Position numbers and translations under genes: made by a program
Source of the DNA: Sediminibacterium sp.
GTDB lineage: Bacteria > Bacteroidota > Bacteroidia > Chitinophagales > Chitinophagaceae
Direction of reading: 5' to 3'
Assembly (NCBI GenBank): GCA_016786865.1
Contig: JAEUVE010000008.1
Coordinates: 1-64,000, forward strand
DNA length: 64,000 bases
Shown here: positions 36,425 through 46,074 of the stretch, one piece after another
Layout of the letters: each line of letters begins with the position of its first letter
How positions within the stretch are numbered: position 1 is the first letter of the stretch
The notes under the pieces: model-generated
Databases searched by the model: none
The model's input: only the letters and a program-made list of their open reading frames with translations
What the model was told of the DNA's origin: nothing

Positions 36425-38296
36425 TTATCGAAGCAACAAAACCAGGGTTTCTTTTTCACCAATTGTGAATGATTTTTCCACCGATTCACCGTTCAGTACA
36501 TTCAACCCTTGGGTAAACGGAGCAGTTCTTTCGGAATAATCCTGTAGCTGAACCTTGTGGGGCCGATCGGAACTATTCACCACACACATAACCGTCTGCT
36601 GGCGGTCGTAGCGGAAATACACATACAACCCATCTTTAGGAAGGTATTGCATCAGTTTGCCTGTTTGAAGCGCTGTACTGCCTTTCCTGAAATTGGCCAG
36701 CCGCTTCACTAACTCAAAAGCTTCCTGCTCTCTGGCAGTTCTACCGGATGTCTGAAATTTATTGGAAGCATCACCCGGAAACCCTCCCGGAAAATCCAGC
36801 CGGACCATCCCGTCGTTGGGATCTTTAAAATTCTTCATCCATATTTCGGTACCATAATACAGCTGCGGAATACCCCTGAGCGTTAACAAAAGGGAAATTC
36901 CCATTTTGTATTTCCGAAAGTCTTCTCCAATCATCGATATGAATCGTTCAGAATCGTGGTTGTCGAGAAAAATACAATTCTTTTCAGGAGCCTGGTACAA
37001 CAAGTCCTGCGCAAGGGTCATATAAAGTTTGTTCAGTCCTTCTGTCCATCCCTGCGATTTATTGATCGCCTCCAGCATGGCATAGCTCAGCGGAAAATCG
37101 GTTACCCCCTGTACATTGTGTTTAAACCCGCCGGTAAAACGGTTTCGGGTAAAATAAGCGCTGCCCGCCACCGTATTGGCTACAGATTCCCCGAAAACAG
37201 AAATAGTGGGATACTCCTTTTCCAATGCAGTGTTGACACTGTTCATGAATGCTTCATCACAGTATTTATAAGTATCCACCCGCCATCCGTCTATGCCAAA
37301 TTCTTCTACCGACCAGAGTGCATGCTGGATCAGGTAATTGGCCACATAGGGGTTGCGTTGGTTTACATCGGGCAAATGGGGTACAAACCATCCGTTGAGC
37401 ATAATCTTTTTCTCAGCCTCACTTGTATTGGGGCCAAACAGGGTTTCATCACGGTGATGCGTATTGGTGTAGCTGCTCCATCGGTTGATCCAGTCTTTGG
37501 CAGGAGCATCCTTGTAAAACCAGTGCTCGATACCTACATGATTGTATACTGCATCCTGAATCATTTTTATACCCCGCGCATGGGCGGCATCCACCAGTCT
37601 TTTATAGGCTGCATTGCCACCCAGCCGTTTGTCTACCGAATAATGATCGGTAAACCAATATCCGTGATAGCCAGCCATTTTACCAGCCTGCTCTTCCTGA
37701 AGCGGCATATCGTTTTCCAATACGGGCGTCATCCAGATGGCCGTAACACCCAAATCTTTTAAATAATCCAGATGGTTTTCCACTCCCTGCAAATCACCGC
37801 CATGCCGCACCAGCGGATCCTTTCTGTTCACCAGTGTATCGAGATAGTTCTGCAAGCGATCATTGGATACATCCCCATTACTGAAACGATCGGGCATTAA
37901 CAGGTAAATCAGGTCTTTGGAGCTAACGCCCTGTGCAAATGTTTTACCAGCACCGGTTCTTCTGGCTTTCAGGGGCCATTCCACTGCATGGGCTTTATTG
38001 TTGGCAACAAATTCAATAACTACATTACCCGGACGGGCATTGGCAGCAATCAACAGATCCAATGCCAGGTATTTTCCGTTTTCGAACTTGTGTACCTTCA
38101 ATAACTGAACACCCGGATAATTCACAACCACTTTTTCCTCACTGAATCCGTCATAATCGCCCCTTGCAATAACCTGTACCTTATTCCATTTCATCCCAAC
38201 ATACCAGTTGGAAGGATACAGGGTTGCGTATTGCGCAACGACTGCTCCGGCAAACAGAAGCAGCAATACCAGCAATGCCGGTTTTTTTATGGTCAT
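36425..38296 (-). CDS. Exported alpha-amylase/cyclomaltodextrinase family enzyme
   Basis: A 623-residue GH13 enzyme with a signal peptide (about 1-21). An N-terminal immunoglobulin-like domain of the cyclomaltodextrinase type (about 24-112) precedes the TIM barrel and a C-terminal beta domain. Predicted catalytic residues are Asp341 (DGWRVDTYKY), Glu370 (VFGESVA) and Asp448 (LDNHDSERF). It resembles SusA/neopullulanase and should cut maltodextrins in the periplasm or at the surface. The MFS gene begins its message 3 nt upstream, so the products are probably taken up directly. Confidence 0.92.
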   Translation of the reverse strand: MTIKKPALLVLLLLFAGAVVAQYATLYPSNWYVGMKWNKVQVIARGDYDGFSEEKVVVNYPGVQLLKVHKFENGKYLALDLLIAANARPGNVVIEFVANNKAHAVEWPLKARRTGAGKTFAQGVSSKDLIYLLMPDRFSNGDVSNDRLQNYLDTLVNRKDPLVRHGGDLQGVENHLDYLKDLGVTAIWMTPVLENDMPLQEEQAGKMAGYHGYWFTDHYSVDKRLGGNAAYKRLVDAAHARGIKMIQDAVYNHVGIEHWFYKDAPAKDWINRWSSYTNTHHRDETLFGPNTSEAEKKIMLNGWFVPHLPDVNQRNPYVANYLIQHALWSVEEFGIDGWRVDTYKYCDEAFMNSVNTALEKEYPTISVFGESVANTVAGSAYFTRNRFTGGFKHNVQGVTDFPLSYAMLEAINKSQGWTEGLNKLYMTLAQDLLYQAPEKNCIFLDNHDSERFISMIGEDFRKYKMGISLLLTLRGIPQLYYGTEIWMKNFKDPNDGMVRLDFPGGFPGDASNKFQTSGRTAREQEAFELVKRLANFRKGSTALQTGKLMQYLPKDGLYVYFRYDRQQTVMCVVNSSDRPHKVQLQDYSERTAPFTQGLNVLNGESVEKSFTIGEKETLVLLLR

Positions 38297-38299
38297 AGT

Positions 38300-39682
38300 T
38301 TATTTTTTTTCCAGCCTGATTTTTACGGCGCCTTCATCGTAAACAAACAATACGCTCACGGCAGCACAAAGCATGAAGAAGCCGGCAAGCACAATGGCGT
38401 AAATGGGTTGCCCCCCGTAAATATGTTTAACAATCCAGCCTCCGCAAATACCATTGATGATTTGCGGCAGTGTAATAAAGAAATTAAAAATACCCATATA
38501 AATACCCAGCTTACCGGGGGGAATTGAGCCAGACAGGATTACATAGGGCATTGCCAGGATACTGGCCCAGGCAAGTCCTACCCCGATCATGGAATAGGTA
38601 AGCATGGCAGGATCCTTGATAAAGTAAATGGAGATCAGCCCAACACCACCCGCAATCAGTGAAAAAGCATGAGTACCCTTACGACCCAAAAATTTAGCCA
38701 CCAGCGGAATGAATAAAGCATATACTGCAGCAACCAGGTTGTATATACCAAAGGCCGAACTTACTTTGTTTCCGGCATCGTTGTAGGCAACTGTTTTTGC
38801 ATAATCACCAGTCAATCCGTAAACATGTGTTGCAACTGCATCTGTGGTAAACACCCACATGCTGAAGAGGGCAAACCACGAAAAAAACTGCACCAGTCCC
38901 AGTTGCTTCATGGTTTTGGGCATGCGTGCAAAATCTTTTACAATTTCACCGATACCCCCCTTCTCGGCAGCCTCATTTTTTCCATGGTATTGCTCGTAGG
39001 TGGCAGGCGGATATTCTTTGGTTAAAAAAACAGTTATCAAAATAGCGCCAATGAACACGGCAGCTCCAATATAAAATGCATAGCGGATATTATCTGCAAC
39101 ACCTGTAGCGCCGGCTTCCTGTGAAAATCCGTTCCTGGCCAGCAGCGATGGAAGTTCTGATCCAACCACTGCTCCTACCCCAATCAGGAAGGTTTGAACG
39201 GCGAATCCGCTGGTTCTTTGCGTATCGGGTAAATTATCTGCCACCAGTGCCCTAAACGGTTCCATGGCCACATTGAAAGAGGCATCCATGATCATCACCA
39301 TACCGGCGCCAATCCACAATGCCGGAATAAAAGAAGATACCGCACCGGAATTGGGCAGAAAAATCAGGGCAGCTGCAGAAAACAAGGCACCTGCCAGAAA
39401 ATAGGGTTTTCTCCTGCCAAGCCTGTTCCATGTTCTGTCGCTGTAATGACCAATGAGGGGTTGTACAATCATACCTACGAGTGGCGCAACAATCCAGAAC
39501 ATGGGCAATTGCTCCACGTCTGCACCAAAGGAACGGAGTATCCTGCTGGTATTGCCGTTTTGAAGTGCAAAACCAAATTGTATTCCCAGAAAGCCGAAGC
39601 TCATGAAAAAGATTTGCGCCAGACTCAGTCGGGGCTTAGGCACAAATCCGGGGGCAATTGCAGAAGGGTTGGAGGAAGCCAT
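38300..39682 (-). CDS. MFS sugar transporter, SLC45-like
   Basis: A 460-residue, 12-helix major facilitator protein. GHYSDRTWNRLGRRKPYFLAG is the loop 2-3 signature seen in SLC45-type sucrose/maltose transporters (DRxxxRxGRRxP). The N-terminal LGIQFGFALQNGNTSRIL is also typical of the group. Given the amylase on one side and glgC on the other, the likely substrate is maltose or short maltodextrins taken up with protons. This assignment of substrate is inference. Confidence 0.88.
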   Translation of the reverse strand: MASSNPSAIAPGFVPKPRLSLAQIFFMSFGFLGIQFGFALQNGNTSRILRSFGADVEQLPMFWIVAPLVGMIVQPLIGHYSDRTWNRLGRRKPYFLAGALFSAAALIFLPNSGAVSSFIPALWIGAGMVMIMDASFNVAMEPFRALVADNLPDTQRTSGFAVQTFLIGVGAVVGSELPSLLARNGFSQEAGATGVADNIRYAFYIGAAVFIGAILITVFLTKEYPPATYEQYHGKNEAAEKGGIGEIVKDFARMPKTMKQLGLVQFFSWFALFSMWVFTTDAVATHVYGLTGDYAKTVAYNDAGNKVSSAFGIYNLVAAVYALFIPLVAKFLGRKGTHAFSLIAGGVGLISIYFIKDPAMLTYSMIGVGLAWASILAMPYVILSGSIPPGKLGIYMGIFNFFITLPQIINGICGGWIVKHIYGGQPIYAIVLAGFFMLCAAVSVLFVYDEGAVKIRLEKK

Positions 39683-39696
39683 AGGGATCTTTGAAA

Positions 39697-40986
39697 TTAA
39701 ATATTAAAACCGTCGGGCAGAACCGCTCTTTTCTTTACTACAACAATCCCGTCTTTTACGGAATAGAGCGGATGATCGGTATTGGCAAGATGCTTACCGC
39801 CATTGATCCGTACATCGTTACCGATGCGGCAGTTTTTGTCGATAATAGCATCTTTTATGTAACAACGATCTCCGATTCCTATTTTGGGGAGTCCCTTTTG
39901 CTGGTTGCTTTCCATCTCGTCGAGGGTTTCGTAATAATCGTTCCCCATGATGTATGCGTTCACTACCGTAGTACCGTGACCGATTCGGGAACGGATTCCA
40001 ACTACACTCTGCTCTATGCGGCTGGCATGAATAATGGATCCTTCTGCAATAATGGTTCTTTCGAGCGTTGTACCGCTGATTTTTGCAGGAGGCAGCATCC
40101 TGGCCCGGGTATATACTGTTTTAGTATTATCGAACAAATTGAACTGAGGCACTTCTTGTGTAAGCTCCAGGTTGGCTTCAAAAAAGGAATGAATATTACC
40201 AATATCGGTCCAGTAGCCATCGTATTGGAAACTCACAACATGGTTGTTGATAATGGATTCCGGAATGATTTCCTTTCCGAAATCGGTTGCAGTCGGATAT
40301 GCATCGTTCAACAGGTTGTACAAGACCTGCTTGTTAAAAATATAAATACCCATGGAAGCCAGATAGTTTCTGCCGGAACGCTGCATTTCTGCACCGGTAT
40401 CACTTACCCAGTCGGGCAAAAGATCGCTTGCCGGTTTTTCGATGAAAGAGGTGATGCAGTTTTCCTCATTTGCTTTGAGAATACCAAACTCCGTGGCATC
40501 TCTTTCATTTACCGGAATGGTAGCAATGGAGATATCTGCTTTCTTTTCTTTATGGTTCAGCAGCATTTCACTGAAGTCCATCTGGTACAACTGATCACCG
40601 CTAAGGATCAGGATGTAATCGAACTCAAGGTTCGAAATATGCCGCAGGGATTGTCTTACAGCATCGGCAGTTCCCTGAAACCAACCCGGATTATCCGGGG
40701 TTTGTTCAGCTGCAAGAATGTCTACAAAACCACTGCTGAAAGCGCTGAAATGATAAGTATTCTTGATATGCTTGTTCAAAGATGCGGAGTTGAACTGCGT
40801 TAGTACAAACATCCTGTTGATATTGCTGTTGATGCAGTTGCTGATTGGAATATCCACCAAACGGTATTTACCCGCAATGGGTACGGCAGGTTTGGAACGG
40901 CTGATGGTTAAGGGAAACAACCTGGACCCCGCACCCCCGCCAAGGATAACCGCTAAAACAGAATTGGAAATTGATTTCATATGCAT
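39697..40986 (-). CDS. glgC: Glucose-1-phosphate adenylyltransferase
   Basis: A 429-residue enzyme that makes ADP-glucose for glycogen synthesis. The N-terminus has the nucleotidyltransferase loop ILGGGAGSRLFPLT and SKPAVPIAGKYRLVDIPISNC; the C-terminal half is a left-handed beta helix. Two start codons lie 6 nt apart (40986 and 40980) and cannot be separated. It sits between glgA and the sugar transporter, in one leftward unit. Confidence 0.95.
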   Translation of the reverse strand: MHMKSISNSVLAVILGGGAGSRLFPLTISRSKPAVPIAGKYRLVDIPISNCINSNINRMFVLTQFNSASLNKHIKNTYHFSAFSSGFVDILAAEQTPDNPGWFQGTADAVRQSLRHISNLEFDYILILSGDQLYQMDFSEMLLNHKEKKADISIATIPVNERDATEFGILKANEENCITSFIEKPASDLLPDWVSDTGAEMQRSGRNYLASMGIYIFNKQVLYNLLNDAYPTATDFGKEIIPESIINNHVVSFQYDGYWTDIGNIHSFFEANLELTQEVPQFNLFDNTKTVYTRARMLPPAKISGTTLERTIIAEGSIIHASRIEQSVVGIRSRIGHGTTVVNAYIMGNDYYETLDEMESNQQKGLPKIGIGDRCYIKDAIIDKNCRIGNDVRINGGKHLANTDHPLYSVKDGIVVVKKRAVLPDGFNI

Positions 40987-41033
40987 GTTCTATTATAAGA
41001 TGATGGTATTGGATTTTACTAGTTTTGGACGCG

Positions 41034-42449
41034 TTATTTCAGACTCTGATAAACTGCTTTATATTCATCAACCGTACGCTCCCAGCTGTGATCGATCTGC
41101 ATCATGTGCTTTCTCATCCATTCCATATGCGTCTTGTCCTGGTATACCGACACAGCTCTTCCTACAGAATAATCTATATCGGCAATACTTGCATGATCGA
41201 AACGAATACCGAAGCCTTCAAAATCACCCATATCCACAACCGTATCTTTCAACCCGCCGGTACTTCTTACAACAGGTACCGTTCCATACCGCATGGCGTA
41301 CATCTGGTTTAAACCACAGGGCTCCACCCTGCTGGGCATCAGCAGAAAATCCGCGCCTGCATAAATATGGTGGCTGAGTTTTTCATCATACCCGATAACC
41401 GCATTGAACACTCCGGAATGAATACCTGTCATTTGCTGAAATTCCCATTCAACAGCAGTTTCACCGCTACCTAAGATAAGAAATGATGCGTTACCCTGCG
41501 TATGATGGATGGCGGTTCTAATGGCATCCGGCAATACATCCGCGGCCTTTTCGCCCACCAGTCTTCCGATAAATGCAAACAAAGGTTTCTCCGGGTTCAG
41601 TCCAAACCGGGCGCAAAGTGCGGCTTTGTTTTTTTGTTTTCCGACGGTTACGTTCTGAATATCAAAATGGTGTTCCAGGTAAGGATCGGTTTGCGGATCC
41701 CAGACTTCATTGTCTATTCCGTTCAGGATACCAACACATTTTCCCCGCTCGTATTCAAATAATTTTTCCAGCCCGTTTGCGTTAACCCGGAGTTCATCCA
41801 GGTAACTCATACTAACAGTTGTTACTTTTCCGGCACATTTTACACCGGATGCCAGCGGGTTGATATTGCCCTCCCAGTCGAGCATGCCCCGTTTCCAGAG
41901 ATCCCAGCGCGGGATGAATATGCTTTTGTCCCAACCCATCCAGCCCTGGTACTGCCCGTTGTGAATGGTAAGTACGGTTGGTATGGATCCGAGAAACTGA
42001 TAGTCGTAACAAAACTGCATCATGAAAGGAATCAATGCAGTATGGTGGTCATGACAATGCACAATATCCGGCCGGTGTTCCCAGTTGCTGAGCCAGTTAA
42101 CCACGGCAATCTGAAACGCTGTAAACCTTTCTGCATCGTCGTTGTAGCCATATATCTTTTGTCGGTCCAGCAATCCGTTAATGTCTATCAGGTACAGATC
42201 AAAGCCCAGCTTATTGGTTTTTTCCTTGATTACCGTGTAATCAAAATGCCAGTTGCCCAGATTGCTGCTGCCTTTAAAATCCACCTCCCATTCGTTGTCG
42301 TAGAGAAATTTTGTCCGGTACATCGGCATCACCACTTTGGCAATATCGCCGGCTTTGCACTGGTACTTGGGAAGGGCTCCCACCACATCACCCAAACCAC
42401 CGGCCTTTGCAACAGGGTAACATTCTGCACTAACATGTATGATCTCCAT
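41034..42449 (-). CDS. glgA: Glycogen synthase
   Basis: A 471-residue GT5 enzyme that extends alpha-1,4-glucan from ADP-glucose. The N-terminal KAGGLGDVVGALP (15-27) binds ADP-glucose; the C-terminal half has FIGRLVGEKAADVL and the E-x7-E-like region MPSRVEPCGLNQMYAMRYGTVPVVR. It is the first gene of the leftward glycogen cluster and divergent from a sugar MFS gene. Length and motifs fit a bacterial GlgA. Confidence 0.95.
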   Translation of the reverse strand: MEIIHVSAECYPVAKAGGLGDVVGALPKYQCKAGDIAKVVMPMYRTKFLYDNEWEVDFKGSSNLGNWHFDYTVIKEKTNKLGFDLYLIDINGLLDRQKIYGYNDDAERFTAFQIAVVNWLSNWEHRPDIVHCHDHHTALIPFMMQFCYDYQFLGSIPTVLTIHNGQYQGWMGWDKSIFIPRWDLWKRGMLDWEGNINPLASGVKCAGKVTTVSMSYLDELRVNANGLEKLFEYERGKCVGILNGIDNEVWDPQTDPYLEHHFDIQNVTVGKQKNKAALCARFGLNPEKPLFAFIGRLVGEKAADVLPDAIRTAIHHTQGNASFLILGSGETAVEWEFQQMTGIHSGVFNAVIGYDEKLSHHIYAGADFLLMPSRVEPCGLNQMYAMRYGTVPVVRSTGGLKDTVVDMGDFEGFGIRFDHASIADIDYSVGRAVSVYQDKTHMEWMRKHMMQIDHSWERTVDEYKAVYQSLK

Positions 42450-42560
42450 TCAACAAAATTTATAACGTATGGAAGTTACTTATTAAAGTGATTCCGTCAA
42501 ATTACAGATTTAAATTTTTCCTTCCTTAAATTCTTATTACTTTAGAGCATCTTATCATCA

Positions 42561-42572
42561 TATCTATAGATA
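42561..42572. promoter_or_regulatory. 12-bp palindrome next to the sugar MFS start codon
   Basis: TATCTATAGATA is a perfect palindrome ending 3 nt before the ATG of the sugar transporter gene. A protein bound here would cover the start of the message. A/T richness raises the chance of coincidence. Confidence 0.3.
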
Positions 42573-42575
42573 ACC

Positions 42576-44024
42576 ATGAGCCAATCTACCAAATGGTCCC
42601 AATTCGGAACACTGATTACTGTATTTTTCTTCTGGGGATTTGTTGCAGCGAGCAACGACATTTTGATTCCCGTATTCAAAAAAGCCTTTGACCTTTCGCA
42701 GGCACAAAGCCAGTTGGTAGCTTTTGCATTTTATGTAGCCTATACGGTTGGCTCACTGATTTACTTTGGTATTTCCAAACTGATCGGAGGCGATGTACTG
42801 AACCGGATTGGTTATAAGAATGGTATTGCACTTGGTCTGATCATTTCAGCCATTGGCACCCTTTTGTTTTATCCTGCAGCCAACAATGCTTCCTTTACGT
42901 TAATGCTGACCGGTCTGTTCATTGTGGGCCTTGGTTTTTCCCTGCAACAGATAGCTGCCAATCCGCTGGCAATTGTTATCGGTGATCCTAAATCGGGTTC
43001 ACAGCGTTTGAGCCTGGCAGGAGGCATCAATAACTTCGGTACTACCATCGGCCCCCTGTTGGTGAGCTTTGCCATATTTGGTAGTGTAGCCAATGGCGCT
43101 ACAGAAGCCAGTATTGAGAGCGTAAAAGTTCCCTACCTGATACTGGGAGTAGCGTTTGTACTGGTGGCCATTTTCTTTAAATTCTCTTCTATTCCAAATA
43201 AGATTGATCTGGAAACTGTTGCAGCAGAAGAAGCAGAGAACAGCGAAAAAGTATTACACCGATCTTCTGCATTCAGCTACCCGCAACTGATTCTGGGTAT
43301 GATTGCCATATTTGTTTATGTAGGTGTGGAAGTATCTACTGCCAGCAATCTGCCCGAGTACATGAAACAACACCTGAACATCGATACGGAGGGAATAGCA
43401 CCTTATGTATCCCTTTACTGGGCCAGTTTGATGATGGGCAGATGGACCGGAGCCGTTGGTGCTTTTGATGTAAGCATGGGTGCCAAGAAAATGTTGAATT
43501 TCCTGATGCCTTACCTGGCATTTGGTGTATTCCTGGCAGTGAATGCCATTGCACAACACGATATCAGTTCTTTTTATGTATACGGACTGATCATCATCGT
43601 CATGATCATTGGAGACATTATGAGTAAAGGCAATCCTGCCAGAATGCTGCTGATTTTCTCGGCGCTGGGAATTACCGCATTGCTGATCGGCATGTTCACG
43701 GAAGGCATGGTGAGTGTATTTGCATTCATCAGTGTGGGCCTGTTCTGCAGCACATTATGGCCATGTATTTTTACCCTGGGCGTTGCCGGTTTGGGCAAAC
43801 ATACCAATCAGGGAAGCAGCCTGCTGATCATGATGATCATGGGAGGCGGCATCATCAGTATGATTCAGGGTACACTGGCAGCAGATGATTTACTGGGCAT
43901 CCAGTACAGCTATATTGTTGGCGTCGCCTGCTTTGCATACCTTGCATTTTATGCCATCAAATCTAAATCTGTGTTGAAAGCACAGGGCATAGATTACGAT
44001 GTGAAAGTGAGCGGAGGACATTAA
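42576..44024 (+). CDS. FucP-like sugar MFS transporter
   Basis: A 482-residue, 12-helix proton-driven sugar transporter of the FucP/GluP group. Family cues are FFFWGFVAASNDILIPVFKK at the N-terminus, the QQIAANPLAIVIGDP loop and GGINNFGTTIGPLL. It is divergent from glgA and is followed after 47 nt by a ROK sugar kinase, so the pair should import and phosphorylate a hexose, most likely glucose, for central metabolism or glycogen synthesis. Confidence 0.9.
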   Translation: MSQSTKWSQFGTLITVFFFWGFVAASNDILIPVFKKAFDLSQAQSQLVAFAFYVAYTVGSLIYFGISKLIGGDVLNRIGYKNGIALGLIISAIGTLLFYPAANNASFTLMLTGLFIVGLGFSLQQIAANPLAIVIGDPKSGSQRLSLAGGINNFGTTIGPLLVSFAIFGSVANGATEASIESVKVPYLILGVAFVLVAIFFKFSSIPNKIDLETVAAEEAENSEKVLHRSSAFSYPQLILGMIAIFVYVGVEVSTASNLPEYMKQHLNIDTEGIAPYVSLYWASLMMGRWTGAVGAFDVSMGAKKMLNFLMPYLAFGVFLAVNAIAQHDISSFYVYGLIIIVMIIGDIMSKGNPARMLLIFSALGITALLIGMFTEGMVSVFAFISVGLFCSTLWPCIFTLGVAGLGKHTNQGSSLLIMMIMGGGIISMIQGTLAADDLLGIQYSYIVGVACFAYLAFYAIKSKSVLKAQGIDYDVKVSGGH

Positions 44025-44071
44025 TATTCCTTCCGGAAAAATAGAGTTTAAGTTTATTAACTGTAGAAGCG

Positions 44072-45064
44072 ATGAGTAACAAGAAGGACATCTCCGGTTC
44101 CAAGGCAATGGAACCACTGGCTATCGGGATCGATATTGGAGGTACAGGAACCAAGTATGGTATTGTAGACCGGGTTGGAAATATTTTATTCTCGGGAGAG
44201 ATGAGCACAAAGAATCATCCTACGGTTGAACCGTTTATAGATGACCTCTACGAAAACCTTGCCCCGTTTATAGAACAGGCTGGCGGAGTGGGCAGGATTA
44301 AAGGAATCGGCATTGGTGCTCCAAATGGCAACTATTACATGAACACCATCGAACACGCTGCGAATCTTCCATGGAAAGGGATTATACCTTTTGGTAAGAT
44401 GGTAGAAGATAAATTCAAATTGCCGGTGGTACTCACCAACGATGCCAATGCCGCAGCCATCGGCGAAATGATGTATGGTGCTGCCAAAGACATGCACGAT
44501 TTCATCATGATCACACTGGGAACGGGAGTGGGCAGTGGAATTGTTGCCAATGGCAAACTCATTTACGGGCACGATGGTTTTGCCGGAGAACTCGGACATA
44601 CCATCATTGTACCCGACGGACGTTACCACGAGGGTACCGGCAAACGTGGTTCCCTGGAAAGCTATGCATCTGCTACAGGGGTCCGGCTCAATGCGCTGGA
44701 ATTCCTTGAAAAAAGCGATAAACCTAGTATCCTCAGAAGCATACCAAAAGAGAAGATCGACTCGAGACAGGTACACGCAGCTGCCATGGAAGGGGATGAA
44801 CTGGCCAAGGAAATCTTTGATTATACCGGAAAAATACTGGGCATGGCCCTCGCGAATTTTGTTATGTTCTCCAATCCGGAGGCCATCATACTTTTTGGCG
44901 GCCTTACCAAGTCGGGGGATTTTATTTTGAAGCCTACCAGAGACCATATGGAAGCCAACCTGATACAGGTATTCCAGAATAAAGTAAAGATCCTGGTAAG
45001 CCACCTCAAGGAATCCGATGCGGCCATCCTTGGGGCTTCTGCCCTTGTTTGGGAGATGAACTAA
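44072..45064 (+). CDS. ROK family sugar kinase lacking the zinc cysteines
   Basis: A 330-residue ROK protein, probably a glucokinase. The ATP loop GIDIGGTGTKYGIV (19-32), the catalytic LTNDANAAAIGE, the LGTGVGSGIV phosphate loop and GELGH are all present. The ROK zinc motif (CxCGxxGCxE), which should follow GELGH by about 9 residues, reads HEGTGKRGSLE: the three cysteines are replaced by Glu, Thr and Ser. The rest of the active site looks intact, so it may be an active zinc-free member. Likely operon partner of the upstream sugar transporter. Confidence 0.88.
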   Translation: MSNKKDISGSKAMEPLAIGIDIGGTGTKYGIVDRVGNILFSGEMSTKNHPTVEPFIDDLYENLAPFIEQAGGVGRIKGIGIGAPNGNYYMNTIEHAANLPWKGIIPFGKMVEDKFKLPVVLTNDANAAAIGEMMYGAAKDMHDFIMITLGTGVGSGIVANGKLIYGHDGFAGELGHTIIVPDGRYHEGTGKRGSLESYASATGVRLNALEFLEKSDKPSILRSIPKEKIDSRQVHAAAMEGDELAKEIFDYTGKILGMALANFVMFSNPEAIILFGGLTKSGDFILKPTRDHMEANLIQVFQNKVKILVSHLKESDAAILGASALVWEMN

Positions 45065-45081
45065 GAGCCGGAAGCAGGTTT

Positions 45082-46029
45082 TTACTTACGGGAATGAATC
45101 ATGAATACAGCAGGCACCGGACGCTGTCCTTCTTTGTCGCTGGGCTTAATGGTTTCTTTGCCATTGATCAGCAGGCAACTGCTGCCGCCACCGTCGAGGT
45201 TCAGGGCCTCTTCACAACCCAGTGATACAAAAATCTCTGCCAATTGCTTCAGGCTGGCGCCTTCCGCTTTGCCAGGAGCACGGCCTTCAACAGCCAGTAC
45301 AATCAGTTCTCCGTTGCGGGTATATCCCATTGCAGTACGCGGATGCTTATCGGTAAGGCCCTTACCTGCAAATTTCTGTTCTTCGTTGTTGGTTACTTTA
45401 TAAACGCCGTTTTGCACCAATACAGGACCACCTCCTACCGCCGTTTGCATTTTCCATTTACGCCAGTGAACAGGCGCATTAAACTGCGAAGGCTTAAGGG
45501 TAGCAATGGAATCCTTGATATACTGCACAGGTTCCTGACTGGCCAGCGGGTATCCGGCAGAAGAGTCGGTAAACAGCCAGGCGATGTCTGCATTTCCTTT
45601 CTTATCAATTCCGATGGCGCTGCCAAGGGTATGTTTATAAGTAAGTGTGTCTTTCCCTCTTCCTGCTGTTGTATGGTGGTTATAGGCCAACAGTTCGCCA
45701 TTATTCATCACCAGGTTCAGATTACTGTTGTGTACAAACTCAAAAAAAGTAGTATTCACTACCAGCAACGGGGATCCTTCACTGGCGTAGTACTCATTGG
45801 GCGTATATCGTTTTCCCTTACCGATTTGTGCAGAGAACCGGATGGCGGGATGCTTCAGCGGAGCGCTTAAATAATAGGCTTTATTGGGTTTTCCATCAAG
45901 GGAATCCTGTGTAACATACACATGTACCCCCTCGGGTAATGGTTGAAAAAGAGCGTCTACATTGGTCCATTTTAGCTGCGCTTCGGATAACAGCGGCAAC
46001 AAAAACAGCAGGGCGAATATTTTTTTCAT
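45082..46029 (-). CDS. Phosphodiester glycosidase (NAGPA-like) family exported protein
   Basis: A 315-residue protein with a signal peptide (about 1-17) and a DUF2233/NAGPA domain. The family includes the enzyme that uncovers mannose-6-phosphate and bacterial phosphodiester alpha-GlcNAcases. Motifs include VVNTTFFEFVHN, TAVGGGPVLVQNG, HPRTAMGYT and LNLDGGGSSCLLING. The substrate in this organism is unknown; a wall or polysaccharide phosphodiester is possible. Convergent with the ROK kinase gene. Confidence 0.88.
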   Translation of the reverse strand: MKKIFALLFLLPLLSEAQLKWTNVDALFQPLPEGVHVYVTQDSLDGKPNKAYYLSAPLKHPAIRFSAQIGKGKRYTPNEYYASEGSPLLVVNTTFFEFVHNSNLNLVMNNGELLAYNHHTTAGRGKDTLTYKHTLGSAIGIDKKGNADIAWLFTDSSAGYPLASQEPVQYIKDSIATLKPSQFNAPVHWRKWKMQTAVGGGPVLVQNGVYKVTNNEEQKFAGKGLTDKHPRTAMGYTRNGELIVLAVEGRAPGKAEGASLKQLAEIFVSLGCEEALNLDGGGSSCLLINGKETIKPSDKEGQRPVPAVFMIHSRK

Positions 46030-46074
46030 ACGGAAAGATAGAACGGAAAACAGTGCTAAAGAATGAAATTTAGG

